A stretch of 64,000 nt of DNA from Paenibacillus sp. SY21-1 (GTDB lineage: Bacteria; Bacillota; Bacilli; Paenibacillales; Paenibacillaceae): NCBI RefSeq assembly GCF_005222705.1, contig NZ_STGF01000032.1:18171-82170 (forward strand), read 5' to 3'. Below are positions 1-7,975 of the stretch, one piece after another. Within the stretch, counting starts at the first letter, position 1, and the number at the start of each line of letters is the position of its first letter. A program made the translations under genes and the position numbers. Under the pieces are notes generated by a model. That model was given only the letters and a program-made list of their open reading frames with translations, searched no databases and was not told the origin of the DNA.

Positions 1-1
1 T

Positions 2-1105
2 GCCGTGATGGAAGCGGTCAGATACATGGACTTTCATCCGGACATCGTTCACTGTCACGACTGGCAGACCGCATTAATTCCGTTTATGCTGCGTACCCGC
101 TACGCTTTGGACCCGGCTTGGGCCTATACGAAGTCCGTCTTTACCATCCATAACCTTAAATATCAAGGGGTGCTTGGCATACCGGAGCTTCAGGACCTGC
201 TCGGAGTCGGCGATGAGACGTTCAATTTTGACAGTCTCGAGTTTTATGGAGCTGCAAGCTGCATGAAAGGCGGGCTCGTCTACGCCGATAAAATTACGAC
301 CGTGAGCGGGACGTATGCCGAGGAAATTAAAACCGAGTATTACGGGGAGCGGCTCGACTCGCTGCTCCGCTACCGTGCGGGAGATTTGGTCGGTATTGTC
401 AACGGCATTGATGCCGAGGCGTTTGATCCGCTGAGTGACGCAGCGCTACATACGCCATATCGTGATTCGCTCGCCTTAAAGCGCGAGAACAAGCTCGCCC
501 TGCAGCGCGAGCTAGGCTTGCCGCAGTCTGCGAAAACGCCGCTTATCGGCATCGTATCGCGACTTGTGGAGCAGAAGGGCTTCGAGCTTATTATGGCGAC
601 CTTCGAGGAGCTGCTGCAGGAGGATGTGCAGTTTGTTGTGCTTGGAGCGGGCGACCATCGGTATGAGCACTTCTTTAATGACAAGGCGTACTGGCATCCG
701 GACAAGGTAAAGGTGTGGATCGGATATGACGACTCTCTGGCGCGCAGAATTTATGCCGGGTCCGATATGTTCGCCATGCCTTCGCAATTCGAGCCATGCG
801 GACTAAGCCAGCTCATCGCTCTCAGGTATCTTTCCGTGCCGATCGTCAGGGAAACCGGCGGCTTAAAGGACACGGTACAAGCCTATAACGAATATACTGG
901 CGAAGGGAACGGTTTCAGCTTTGCGAATTACAACGCGCATGATTATATGCACACCGTCCGTAGAGCATTGGCGTTCTACCGGGACGAAAAAAGCTGGAAC
1001 AGAATCGTAAGCAACGCCTCCAAGGAGGATTATAGCTGGGGACGTTCGGCCAAAGCTTATATCTCGCTGTACACAGAGCTGTTGGCGAATGGAAAGGAGC
1101 AATAA
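2..1105 (+). CDS. glgA: Glycogen synthase, 5' end cut by window
   Basis: C-terminal part (about 367 residues) of an ADP-glucose:1,4-alpha-D-glucan 4-alpha-glucosyltransferase (GT5), which extends glycogen chains in the cytoplasm. The reading frame is open to the left edge, and family members are near 480 residues, so roughly 110 N-terminal residues lie outside. Seen: HDWQTAL near the start of the visible part, VSRLVEQKG at the beginning of the second Rossmann domain, and the donor-site motif EPCGLSQ followed by VRETGGLKDTV about 100 residues from the end. The stop is 2 bp before the start of the GH15 gene, whose ribosome binding site AAAGGAG lies inside glgA, so the two are probably cotranscribed as an alpha-glucan operon. 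Confidence 0.95.
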   Translation, partial: AVMEAVRYMDFHPDIVHCHDWQTALIPFMLRTRYALDPAWAYTKSVFTIHNLKYQGVLGIPELQDLLGVGDETFNFDSLEFYGAASCMKGGLVYADKITTVSGTYAEEIKTEYYGERLDSLLRYRAGDLVGIVNGIDAEAFDPLSDAALHTPYRDSLALKRENKLALQRELGLPQSAKTPLIGIVSRLVEQKGFELIMATFEELLQEDVQFVVLGAGDHRYEHFFNDKAYWHPDKVKVWIGYDDSLARRIYAGSDMFAMPSQFEPCGLSQLIALRYLSVPIVRETGGLKDTVQAYNEYTGEGNGFSFANYNAHDYMHTVRRALAFYRDEKSWNRIVSNASKEDYSWGRSAKAYISLYTELLANGKEQ

Positions 1106-1107
1106 TC

Positions 1108-3069
1108 ATGGCTCGTCATCTTGTAATCGGCAACGGAAAGATGCTTCTTAATCTAGACCAGCATTGTTATATTCGGGATATTTATTATCCTTTTGTCGGT
1201 CAACTGAATCATGTCGGAGGCCAGTCCTGTCGTCTGGGCATCTGGGTGGAAGGTACGTTCTCCTGGCTCGATGAGCCTGAATGGAAAATCGATCTGGACT
1301 ACGTGGAAGATTCCCTGGTGACGAATATTAGGGCAAGACATGACCGCCTTGGCGTAGAACTGCAAATGAATGACGGCATCCATCAGCGCGAATGCATTTA
1401 TATTAAACGGGTTGTTATCCGCAACAAGACGGACGTGGCCAAAGAGGTCCGCTTGTTCTTCCATCAGGATCTGATGATTGACGGGACAGAGGTCGGCGAT
1501 ACAGCGGTATACTACCCCGAGAACCATACGCTATACCATTACAAGCGCAACAATTACTTTATGTTTAACGGATTTTCAGATGAAGGCGGCATGATGCAAT
1601 ATTCCACGGGCATCAAACGGTTCCATTCGGCAGAAGGGACGTGGCGAGACGCGGAGGACGGCGTGCTGATGGGCAATTCCATCGCGCAGGGCTCCGTTGA
1701 CAGCACGATCAGCTTCCGTACGGTCGTATCTCCGGGCAGCGAGAAGGATATCTACTACTGGATGTCAGTCGGCCAGAATCTGGAAGAGGTCAAACGGCTT
1801 AATCAATACGTCTATGACAGCCATCCGGAAAAGCTGCTTAGCCGTATGGTCATTTACTGGAATCACTGGCTGGGCCGGGCGGAGTCTGATCTGGGCGATT
1901 TGCCGCGCGATGTGGTGAAAATGTTCAAGCTAAGCTTGCTGCTGGTTCGAACGCAGGTGGACGAGCGAGGCGCGATTCTCGCAGCCAACGACACGGATAT
2001 ACTGCAGTATAACCGCGATCATTACAGCTACATGTGGCCGCGGGACGGAGCGCTTATAGCCGATGCGATGTCTATGGCGGGTTACCAAAGCGTCATCGCG
2101 CCGTTCTTTCATTTCTGCGCGCAGGCGCTATCGCCCGAAGGATACTTGTATCACAAATACAATCCGGACGGAACGGTCGGCTCAAGCTGGCATCCGTATA
2201 TCGTTCAAGGCAGCCGCAGGCTTCCTATCCAAGAGGATGAAACGGCGCTTGTATTATTTGCGCTCTGGAAAGACTACGAGCGAAACCAGGTTATCGAGCT
2301 TCCGCAATCTCTATACAGCAATTTAATTCGCAAGGCAGGCTCCTTCCTTAGCTCGTACATGGAACCGTCGCTTTCGCTTCCTAAGCCAAGCTACGATCTA
2401 TGGGAGGAACGCTACGGCATCTGGACCTATACGGCTGCTTCCGTCTACGGAGGATTGCTGGCCGCCTCGTTTTTCACGGATTTGTTCGGCGATTACGAGC
2501 GAAGCGATCACTACAAGCAGACGGCTGAGGTCATCAAGCAGGGCATGATCACCCATCTGTGGGATGAAGAGAGCGGCCGATTCGCCCGCGGGCTGATTCA
2601 GAAGGACAACCGCTGGGTGAAGGATATGACGCTGGAGAGCAGTCTGTTCGGCATTTTGGAGTTTGGCGTGCTGCCCGTAGACGACTATCGGGTCATTAAG
2701 ACGATGGAAGCGATTCGGGATGGATTGCAAGTGAAAACGCACATCGGCGGAATCGCTCGCTATACGAATGACTATTACTTCCAGCAATCCGGCGAAATCG
2801 AGAAGGTTCCGGGCAATCCTTGGATTATCTGCACCTTGTGGGTAGCCAATTTCGAGATTGATTCGGCCAAAACACTGGCCGATCTGGAAGGTCCGAGACG
2901 TACGCTGCAATGGGTATCCGACCATGCGCTTCAAAGCGGATTGCTGCCCGAGCAGCTTAATCCGTACGATGGCTCGCCGCTTTCGGTAGCGCCGCTGACG
3001 TGGTCGCATGCGACCGTCGTACACAGCGTAAGCAAGTACGCCCAGAAATATAAGCAATTGCGCGGTTAG
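1108..3069 (+). CDS. Glycoside hydrolase family 15 (glucoamylase-like)
   Basis: A 653-residue GH15 protein. The N-terminal third is the beta-sandwich domain of bacterial members and the rest the (alpha/alpha)6 barrel. Seen: YMWPRDGA near residue 309, a family signature; LWEER near 430, the usual position of the general acid; and LPEQ near 612, the likely catalytic base. No signal peptide is visible, so it should act in the cytoplasm on alpha-glucans or oligosaccharides. It follows glgA by 2 bp with AAAGGAG 8-9 bases ahead of the ATG, which suggests glycogen or maltodextrin turnover. Substrate specificity (glucoamylase, trehalase-like or dextranase-like) cannot be read from the sequence, so no symbol is given. 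A terminator candidate follows. Confidence 0.9.
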   Translation: MARHLVIGNGKMLLNLDQHCYIRDIYYPFVGQLNHVGGQSCRLGIWVEGTFSWLDEPEWKIDLDYVEDSLVTNIRARHDRLGVELQMNDGIHQRECIYIKRVVIRNKTDVAKEVRLFFHQDLMIDGTEVGDTAVYYPENHTLYHYKRNNYFMFNGFSDEGGMMQYSTGIKRFHSAEGTWRDAEDGVLMGNSIAQGSVDSTISFRTVVSPGSEKDIYYWMSVGQNLEEVKRLNQYVYDSHPEKLLSRMVIYWNHWLGRAESDLGDLPRDVVKMFKLSLLLVRTQVDERGAILAANDTDILQYNRDHYSYMWPRDGALIADAMSMAGYQSVIAPFFHFCAQALSPEGYLYHKYNPDGTVGSSWHPYIVQGSRRLPIQEDETALVLFALWKDYERNQVIELPQSLYSNLIRKAGSFLSSYMEPSLSLPKPSYDLWEERYGIWTYTAASVYGGLLAASFFTDLFGDYERSDHYKQTAEVIKQGMITHLWDEESGRFARGLIQKDNRWVKDMTLESSLFGILEFGVLPVDDYRVIKTMEAIRDGLQVKTHIGGIARYTNDYYFQQSGEIEKVPGNPWIICTLWVANFEIDSAKTLADLEGPRRTLQWVSDHALQSGLLPEQLNPYDGSPLSVAPLTWSHATVVHSVSKYAQKYKQLRG

Positions 3070-3144
3070 GCATTTTACTTGCAGAACCGGCTCGCGTAGG
3101 CTACAATGCGCAGAGATGTAAAGAATCAGCCAGTCGATTGGAGA

Positions 3145-3178
3145 AGTCGGTCAGGAGCGATCTTGACCGGCTTTTCTT
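3145..3178 (+). terminator. Rho-independent terminator after the GH15 gene
   Basis: GTCGGTCA and TGACCGGC form an 8 bp stem including wobble pairs around a 10-base loop, followed by CTTTTCTTT. It closes the glgA-GH15 transcript and lies ahead of gntK. Confidence 0.7.
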
Positions 3179-3250
3179 TGCTGCGGCGCGTGCATCTCCA
3201 CGCCGCCGATTTGCTTGATTACTAACAAACAGCAAGGGGAATACGATCAA

Positions 3251-4786
3251 GTGAAATATGCAATTGGTGTTGATATGGGAACAACAAGCACAAAATCGGT
3301 GCTTTTCGAAGTGAATGGCACGATCGTCGCAAGTCACGGCATTGAATATCCGCTGCACTCGCCTGCCCCTAACGTAGCGGAGCAGGACCCTGAGCAAATA
3401 TTCGAGGCGGTGCTGGATACCATTGCACAGGTTGTAGCAAAAAGCGGCATTGATCCGGCGCAGATCGCCTGCGTCTCCTTCAGCTCGGCGATGCACAGCG
3501 TTATTGCCATGGATGGAGAGGGGACGCCCATTACTGCCTGCATCACATGGGCAGACAATCGGAGCGCCAAATGGACGGAGAAAATCAAGGCCGATTGGAA
3601 CGGTCATGAGCTGTACCGTCGGACAGGTACGCCTATTCATCCGATGTCCCCGCTGTCGAAGCTGACATGGCTGCGCCATGAGGAGCAAGAGCTGTTCGAA
3701 CGGACTCGCAAATTTATATCGATTAAGGAATATGTGTTTTTCAAGCTTTTTGGCTGTTATGTAATCGATCATTCGATCGCTTCGGCAACTGGCCTGATGA
3801 ATCTGGAGCAGCTGCAGTGGGACGAGGAAGCGCTGCAGGTTGCCGGAGTCACGCCGGAGCGCTTGTCGGAGCTTGTGCCAACAACCTATCAGCTTAGGGG
3901 GATGGCTTCCGACTACGCCAAGTGGACGGGACTCGACGTCGATACGCCTTTTATCGTAGGCGCGAGCGACGGCGTATTATCCAACCTTGGGGTAGATGCC
4001 ATAAATCCGGGGATCGCTGCGGTAACGATCGGGACAAGCGGCGCCATTCGAATGGTCATCGACAAGCCGGCGACGGATGTTTTTGGACGGACCTTCTGTT
4101 ACGCGCTCACCGAAAACCATTGGGTCGTCGGCGGTGCGGTTAACAATGGCGGCATGATTTTTCGCTGGATCAAGGAGCAACTAGGCTATGAGGAAGTCGA
4201 GGAGGCGAAGCGGCAGTCCGTGGATGCCTACGAGCTGCTGACCAATCTTGCCGCGCGTGTCGAGCCAGGCTCGGACGGACTTATTTTTCATCCGTACTTT
4301 GCAGGAGAACGTGCTCCGTTATGGAGCGCCAATGCCCGCGGTTCTTATTTCGGCTTGGGCCTGCACCATAAAAAAGAGCATTTGGTGAGAGCTGCGCTGG
4401 AGGGTGTCGTATACAATCTGTATTCGGTTCTGCTGGCGCTTGAGGATTTGACGGGCAAGCCCGCCAAAATACTGGCTACCGGCGGTTTTGCGAGATCGGA
4501 GCTATGGCGCCAGATGATGTCCGATATTTTCGACCAGGAGCTGTATGTGCCGGAGAGCATCGAGAGCTCTTGCCTCGGCGCCGTGATTCTGGGCTTGTAC
4601 AGCTTGGGGCTTGTCGATTCGCTGGACGTCGTGAAGCATATGGTCGGAGCTTCGCATTATCATAAGCCGGACCCGGCCAGCGTTGAAAAATACAAAGAGC
4701 TGATGCCAATTTATTTGCAGCTTTCGTCGCTTTTTACGGAGTCCTATGCGCAAATATCCGCATACCAGCATAAATGGGTCAAATAA
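3251..4786 (+). CDS. gntK: Gluconokinase (FGGY family)
   Basis: 511-residue FGGY carbohydrate kinase that best resembles gluconokinases of the Bacillus GntK type, phosphorylating gluconate to 6-phosphogluconate for the pentose phosphate pathway. Seen: the N-terminal phosphate-binding DMGTTSTKS (residues 7-15), an ITWADNRS segment typical of gluconokinases, and a C-terminal domain with IGTSGAIR and ATGGFARS. The GTG at 3251 is chosen because AAGGGGA lies just upstream and the protein then begins directly with the first FGGY strand; the frame extends further left without conserved sequence. It is monocistronic between two terminators. No gntR, gntP or gntZ is adjacent, so the sugar assignment rests on similarity alone and another FGGY substrate is possible. 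Confidence 0.85.
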   Translation: MKYAIGVDMGTTSTKSVLFEVNGTIVASHGIEYPLHSPAPNVAEQDPEQIFEAVLDTIAQVVAKSGIDPAQIACVSFSSAMHSVIAMDGEGTPITACITWADNRSAKWTEKIKADWNGHELYRRTGTPIHPMSPLSKLTWLRHEEQELFERTRKFISIKEYVFFKLFGCYVIDHSIASATGLMNLEQLQWDEEALQVAGVTPERLSELVPTTYQLRGMASDYAKWTGLDVDTPFIVGASDGVLSNLGVDAINPGIAAVTIGTSGAIRMVIDKPATDVFGRTFCYALTENHWVVGGAVNNGGMIFRWIKEQLGYEEVEEAKRQSVDAYELLTNLAARVEPGSDGLIFHPYFAGERAPLWSANARGSYFGLGLHHKKEHLVRAALEGVVYNLYSVLLALEDLTGKPAKILATGGFARSELWRQMMSDIFDQELYVPESIESSCLGAVILGLYSLGLVDSLDVVKHMVGASHYHKPDPASVEKYKELMPIYLQLSSLFTESYAQISAYQHKWVK

Positions 4787-4825
4787 TTGAACGGAGCGAG
4801 GAGCAAGGCCGGCCACGCTTGAACA

Positions 4826-4875
4826 AAAAAAAGCATCAGACTACTCGCGAAGCGCGAGTGGCCTGATGCTTTTTG
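4826..4875. terminator. Bidirectional terminator gntK / yjcZ-like
   Basis: AAAAAGCATCAG and CTGATGCTTTTT are perfect arms enclosing a second stem CTCGCG/CGCGAG. The A-tract on one side and T-tract on the other let it act for both convergent genes. Confidence 0.9.
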
Positions 4876-4877
4876 GC

Positions 4878-5000
4878 TTAGAATATGCCGGCGCGTAAAA
4901 TGATGACCAGCAAAATAAAGAGGACAAGCGCGAAGCCCGCGCCGGACCAGCCGTTACCGCATCCCGGTCCGTAAGCTGCACCTGCTACAGGGTATCCCAT
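4878..5000 (-). CDS. YjcZ-family sporulation miniprotein
   Basis: A 40-residue peptide too small for most gene calls. It starts MGYPVAGAAYGPGCGNGW and ends in one hydrophobic helix (about residues 23-35) closing with RAGIF. This Gly/Tyr-rich head plus short membrane tail is the hallmark of YjcZ-type sporulation proteins. GGGAGGT lies 7-8 bases before the ATG. It lies downstream of the gerP operon on the same strand but is separated from it by a hairpin, so it probably has its own late-sporulation promoter: CATATATTA, a sigma-K -10 match on the minus strand near 5055, is present but without a convincing -35. Function in the spore is not known to me. Confidence 0.85.
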   Translation of the reverse strand: MGYPVAGAAYGPGCGNGWSGAGFALVLFILLVIILRAGIF

Positions 5001-5127
5001 CGTTCATACCTCCCGATTGTTAGAATTAGGGTGTGAAGCGACTGCTCACATCATTAATATATGTAGGAGACGGTATACGGATTGGACGTTTGCCGGGGAA
5101 GGTTTGCAATTGCACGTTTGCCTATAA

Positions 5128-5162
5128 GAAGGCGCCGATTGTTACGGGGAGTCGGCGCCTTC
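5128..5162 (-). terminator. Terminator hairpin overlapping the gerPE stop
   Basis: Perfect 11 bp arms GAAGGCGCCGA and TCGGCGCCTTC around a 13-base loop. The gerPE stop codon (5142-5144) lies in the loop, so the last seven gerPE residues are encoded by one arm. The downstream T-tract on the minus strand is weak (TTCTTAT). Confidence 0.7.
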
Positions 5163-5618
5163 TGTGTCAAGCGCGGATGCCGGGAGTCTGCGGCAAGCCG
5201 GAGCGCCAGGCCTGGCGAATTGGCGAATGTGCTTGATTCTGGACTCGGCGCGATGCTTCATGCCATTTCCTAGCAGGATGCTGGAAGCGGAGCCCGCGGC
5301 AATGATGGTGATGGCTCCGACGTTAATTTTCGGCTCCTCATACCTTTTTTGAACGGATACCTGTTGCGCCGCCGTTTCGTCCGATTCCGCAAACTTCGGG
5401 AGCTCGCTGGAGAAGACGGAATACGCCTCGAAATAGGCGATGCCGCCGACCGTGTGATCCTCCTCGCGCTGGACGGCAATCGCGCGCAGCCTGGCATCCG
5501 TCGTTCCGCGATCTCCAAGCTGCACGCTGGCCGCCTGCGAGGCGCTAATGATGTACAGACAACCGACATGCGCCGTTCTTACGGGCCAAGGAAGCGAGCT
5601 TTGAGCGTTATCCTCCAT
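5142..5618 (-). CDS. gerPE: Spore germination protein GerPE
   Basis: 158-residue GerPE-family protein, last gene of the gerP operon. GerP proteins lie in the spore coat and are needed for germinants to pass the coat (family knowledge). Seen: after a short leader, the PVRTAHVGCLYIISASQAA-type opening and a VQLGD motif like the IGD motifs of the other GerP proteins; the C-terminal half is polar and less conserved. The ATG at 5618 is chosen; a GTG at 5627 is also in frame. Either start overlaps the end of gerPD, indicating translational coupling. The 3' end runs into a terminator hairpin. Confidence 0.85.
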   Translation of the reverse strand: MEDNAQSSLPWPVRTAHVGCLYIISASQAASVQLGDRGTTDARLRAIAVQREEDHTVGGIAYFEAYSVFSSELPKFAESDETAAQQVSVQKRYEEPKINVGAITIIAAGSASSILLGNGMKHRAESRIKHIRQFARPGAPACRRLPASALDTEGADSP

Positions 5619-5844
5619 TCTGGTCACCCGTTATCGTGCTTTCTCCGATCGCCTCGCTGCCGCTCGCCGGTTCGGGAAGCGGCGCGAGCGCTCCGACGAT
5701 GACAGATTCAGGGGGAGTGTCAAAAATGGAATAAAGAGTAACGTAGTCGGTGTCCCCAATCTGAAACATGGATGCGCTGGATACGCCAAGCAATTCAATT
5801 TGACCTACGCTCAGTGAATGATTGACGACTTTAAACGTCAGCAT
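5608..5844 (-). CDS. gerPD: Spore germination protein GerPD
   Basis: 78-residue GerPD-family protein. It begins MLTFKVVNHSLSVGQIELLG and carries the FQIGDTD motif common to short GerP proteins, followed by an acidic Pro/Gly-rich tail. GGAGGG lies 7-8 bases before the ATG, and the start is 3 bp after the gerPC stop. It overlaps gerPE. Expected to be made in the mother cell under sigma-K with the rest of the operon and to be deposited in the spore coat. Confidence 0.88.
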   Translation of the reverse strand: MLTFKVVNHSLSVGQIELLGVSSASMFQIGDTDYVTLYSIFDTPPESVIVGALAPLPEPASGSEAIGESTITGDQNGG

Positions 5845-5847
5845 GCC

Positions 5848-6552
5848 TTATCCCTCCTGTTGCGGCATTGCAGTGCCTTGAAGCTGTTTCATGTAAGCTT
5901 GCAGCGCGGCGTCTACGTCTCTTTGGGTTTTGCTCAACACGCTGCCATATGGAGCGGATTTTCTATCGAGCCCGCCTGCGACGATCCCGTTCGCCTGCTC
6001 GGCTTGCTTGGCATAGAAGTGGATGCGCGCAGGCAGCTGCTTGCGGATATCCTCGATGACGAGCTGCTGATGGTGGGTATCAAGCGGGAGTCTTAGCGTT
6101 TGCTCTATCGCCGACAGCTTATGGGAAGCCTCAAGCTCCAAATAGCGGTTCATATCGGCAAGCAGATCCGGATAAAGCGGGCTGGCAGGCACCGCCATCG
6201 CTGCCTGCGGCGGCGCAGCCGCCGCGGCCGAAGATGCAGGCGCGGGGAATACTTGAGGCGGCTGGGCTACGCTGAGCTGCTCGATTTCCGATGGAAAGGA
6301 CTGATCGCCGACTCCGGGAGCCGTCATGCCGATGTTAAGCGTCCCGTCAAGCTGCTCGACTTTCAATTGATCGAAGCGATATTCAATTTTTTCGATATTG
6401 TAGGTGGGCCGCGATTCCAATTGCTGGACGCGCGCGCATAACGCGTCGACTTGCTCCTTCAGCTTGTCAATGCAACGCTGCTGCTCGGATAAACGGCCTT
6501 GAACGTCCATGGCCCATGCCTGCCAGGGCGAGTGCGCATTTGGCTCCTGCAT
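5848..6552 (-). CDS. gerPC: Spore germination protein GerPC
   Basis: 234-residue GerPC-family coat protein, the largest GerP component. The N-terminal third (about residues 15-50) is a heptad-like coiled coil (SEQQRCIDKLKEQVDALC). Next comes YNIEKIEYRFDQLKVEQLDG, the conserved GerPC core, then an Ala/Pro-rich linker with a run of alanines near residue 110 and a mostly helical C-terminal part. GAGGAGA precedes the ATG. It lies 38 bp downstream of gerPB. Required with its neighbours for permeability of the inner coat to germinants (family knowledge). Confidence 0.88.
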   Translation of the reverse strand: MQEPNAHSPWQAWAMDVQGRLSEQQRCIDKLKEQVDALCARVQQLESRPTYNIEKIEYRFDQLKVEQLDGTLNIGMTAPGVGDQSFPSEIEQLSVAQPPQVFPAPASSAAAAAPPQAAMAVPASPLYPDLLADMNRYLELEASHKLSAIEQTLRLPLDTHHQQLVIEDIRKQLPARIHFYAKQAEQANGIVAGGLDRKSAPYGSVLSKTQRDVDAALQAYMKQLQGTAMPQQEG

Positions 6553-6590
6553 GGCTGTCTCCTCCTCTACAAGCGTATGACGTCGGCCCT

Positions 6591-6794
6591 TCAGGTCGGA
6601 TTGGGCAGCGGGACGAAGGATAGCGGATTGTCGCTTCCGAGCTGCGGAGCGGGCTCCGTGTAGCCGCCTGTATTATAGAGCTGCGACAGCGAGCGGATCG
6701 CTCCGGCGCTGCCTACCTGAAGCACCGAGCTGTTGGATATACTGTCGACGCGCAAGCTGTTAATCGTGATGGTTTGATGGATCGTCAGGTTCAT
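6591..6794 (-). CDS. gerPB: Spore germination protein GerPB
   Basis: 67-residue GerPB-family protein beginning MNLTIHQTITINSLRVDSIS and containing SSVLQVGSAG, the GerPB version of the short IGD/VGS motif. Its ATG overlaps the stop of the upstream gene in an ATGA arrangement. Same operon and expected sigma-K expression as the neighbouring gerP genes. Confidence 0.87.
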   Translation of the reverse strand: MNLTIHQTITINSLRVDSISNSSVLQVGSAGAIRSLSQLYNTGGYTEPAPQLGSDNPLSFVPLPNPT

Positions 6795-7018
6795 ACGACA
6801 GCCACATCATTATTGACGTTATCCTGCACATCGGGATCAATGGAGTTTGTTGCGCTTACGGCATTGTTGGAATTGGTAAGACTGCCGGTCAGAAAGGAAC
6901 CGGAGCCGGCATATGTTTTGGAGTTGCTTGATGGAGACACCTCCAAAGCGTCCCCGAACTGGATCGTCGCGCCGGAACCAACGCTTACGATTTTGACAAA
7001 CCCTACGACAGCTGGCAT
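6791..7018 (-). CDS. gerPA: Spore germination protein, GerPA/GerPF family
   Basis: 75-residue protein of the GerPA/GerPF family, first gene of the operon and so in the gerPA position. It begins MPAVVGFVKIVSVGSG and holds IQFGDALEVSPSS and KTYAGSGSF, the family core. Its C-terminal NAVSATNSIDPDVQD reads to me more like GerPF than GerPA. No separate gerPF follows gerPE, so this copy may serve both roles (inference). The second of two adjacent ATGs (7018) is chosen because AGGAGG is then about 6 bases away; ATG 7021 is possible. A sigma-K promoter candidate lies 40-65 bp upstream. Confidence 0.88.
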   Translation of the reverse strand: MPAVVGFVKIVSVGSGATIQFGDALEVSPSSNSKTYAGSGSFLTGSLTNSNNAVSATNSIDPDVQDNVNNDVAVV

Positions 7019-7058
7019 CATATCTACCTCCTCTTACGATAGGTTGTGGCGACTCCTA

Positions 7059-7086
7059 TATCGTATGCGGCAATCGCCCAGAGGTT
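7059..7086 (-). promoter_or_regulatory. Sigma-K-type promoter of the gerP operon
   Basis: On the minus strand AAC (7084-7086) is followed after exactly 16 bases by CATACGATA (7059-7067). This fits the sigma-K consensus AC-N16/17-CATAnnnTA. gerP is known to be sigma-K dependent in Bacillus, and the spacing to the first gene is normal. Confidence 0.7.
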
Positions 7087-7156
7087 CCGGGAGAGAAAGT
7101 GGCCTCGCCGGATGCCTGTGCATATGCTGGCAGTAGTGCGGGAGGCAGGTGTGCAT

Positions 7157-7591
7157 ATGGCGTCGAAATGGGAAGAACTGGAGCGGTGGATGGAGGGGCA
7201 GCGATTGCCCCGCGGCTTTGAAGTGATGCGGGAGCCCGATTGGGTAGAGCAATACGTACGCAAAATGATGACGAAGGCATTGCCGGAGGCGGCTGGAGCC
7301 ATGGTCGGCGGGGGGCTGGCTTCCTTCTCGGAGACACGAAGCTTCATTCAGGTAAAAATCAGGCTGCCGGAAGGCTGCGGGCTGGAGCGGCTCCAACTGT
7401 TCGTGCGCGAGGACCGATTGCGGCTCGAAGGGCTGCCCGGAGGCAAGACGGAAACGATCAAGCTGCCAAAGCTGGTTAGGCCCAAATGGTGCCAGGCTCT
7501 TCATAAAGGCGGAACGCTTCTGGTGAAGCTGAAGAAACGTCCGCTCAGCAAAACCGTATATGAAGCGGTCATTCGCGAGAAGCCGCTGTAA
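7157..7591 (+). CDS. Hsp20/alpha-crystallin-like protein
   Basis: 144-residue protein with an alpha-crystallin-like core in its C-terminal two thirds: a strand pattern FIQVKIRLPEG, then LQLFVREDRLRLEGLPGG, IKLPKLV and GGTLLVKLKKR. These match the beta-strand order and the LxxEG and GxLxVxxxK features of Hsp20 and CotM-like spore proteins. The N-terminal 45 residues are helical. ATG 7157 is chosen because GGAGGCAGG lies 7-8 bases upstream; an ATG at 7046 would overlap the gerP promoter. It is transcribed divergently from gerP, so a spore-coat or late-sporulation role is likely but not proven. A terminator follows. Confidence 0.65.
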   Translation: MASKWEELERWMEGQRLPRGFEVMREPDWVEQYVRKMMTKALPEAAGAMVGGGLASFSETRSFIQVKIRLPEGCGLERLQLFVREDRLRLEGLPGGKTETIKLPKLVRPKWCQALHKGGTLLVKLKKRPLSKTVYEAVIREKPL

Positions 7592-7599
7592 ACCAGTTG

Positions 7600-7637
7600 C
7601 GGGAATTCGTCCGAAGAGGCGTTCCCGTTCTTTTTTT
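7600..7637 (+). terminator. Terminator after the Hsp20-like gene
   Basis: CGGGAA and TTCCCG (6 bp) around a 16-base loop, followed by TTCTTTTTTT. Confidence 0.65.
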
Positions 7638-7738
7638 GTCACGAAATCGACAGCGTTGCATCTGGATAATGCTTTCATTATCCCGTATAATGGCTTATGA
7701 TGTGCCTACATATTCAGGGGGATAGGAGTGGGGTTGAA

Positions 7739-7939
7739 GTGTCACTGGTTGATGTAAGCGAGGTGTCGGCTTCTTTATTTATACTGGGCGTTGTGTTTCT
7801 GCTGCTGATTTTTGGATTTTTGAGCTTCGGCATTTTACGGATGTTTCAACAGCGCTTTCGTATCGGCTGGACAAGCTTTGCAGCCGCAGTTGTCAGCTTT
7901 ATCGTCTTTATGGTTATATTAAATAAATGGTATTTATAG
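7739..7939 (+). CDS. Small two-helix membrane protein, unknown
   Basis: 66-residue protein of unknown function. The GTG at 7739 is chosen because ATAGGAG lies 10 bases upstream; an ATG at 7697 would place this site inside the gene. Two hydrophobic segments (about residues 11-32 and 44-62) are separated by a short basic loop RMFQQRFRIGW. It is followed after 36 bp by another small membrane protein and then zur, all on one strand. I do not recognise the family; a membrane-complex subunit or stress peptide would fit, but nothing in the sequence decides. Confidence 0.55.
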   Translation: MSLVDVSEVSASLFILGVVFLLLIFGFLSFGILRMFQQRFRIGWTSFAAAVVSFIVFMVILNKWYL

Positions 7940-7975
7940 CGGGGGCTGTAATCCATACAGACCGGGGGAAATAGA

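Noticed and set aside
5033..5352. Several plus-strand open frames antisense to gerPE
   Set aside because: Low-quality frames without start signals; they cross the terminator hairpin, and gerPE explains the region.
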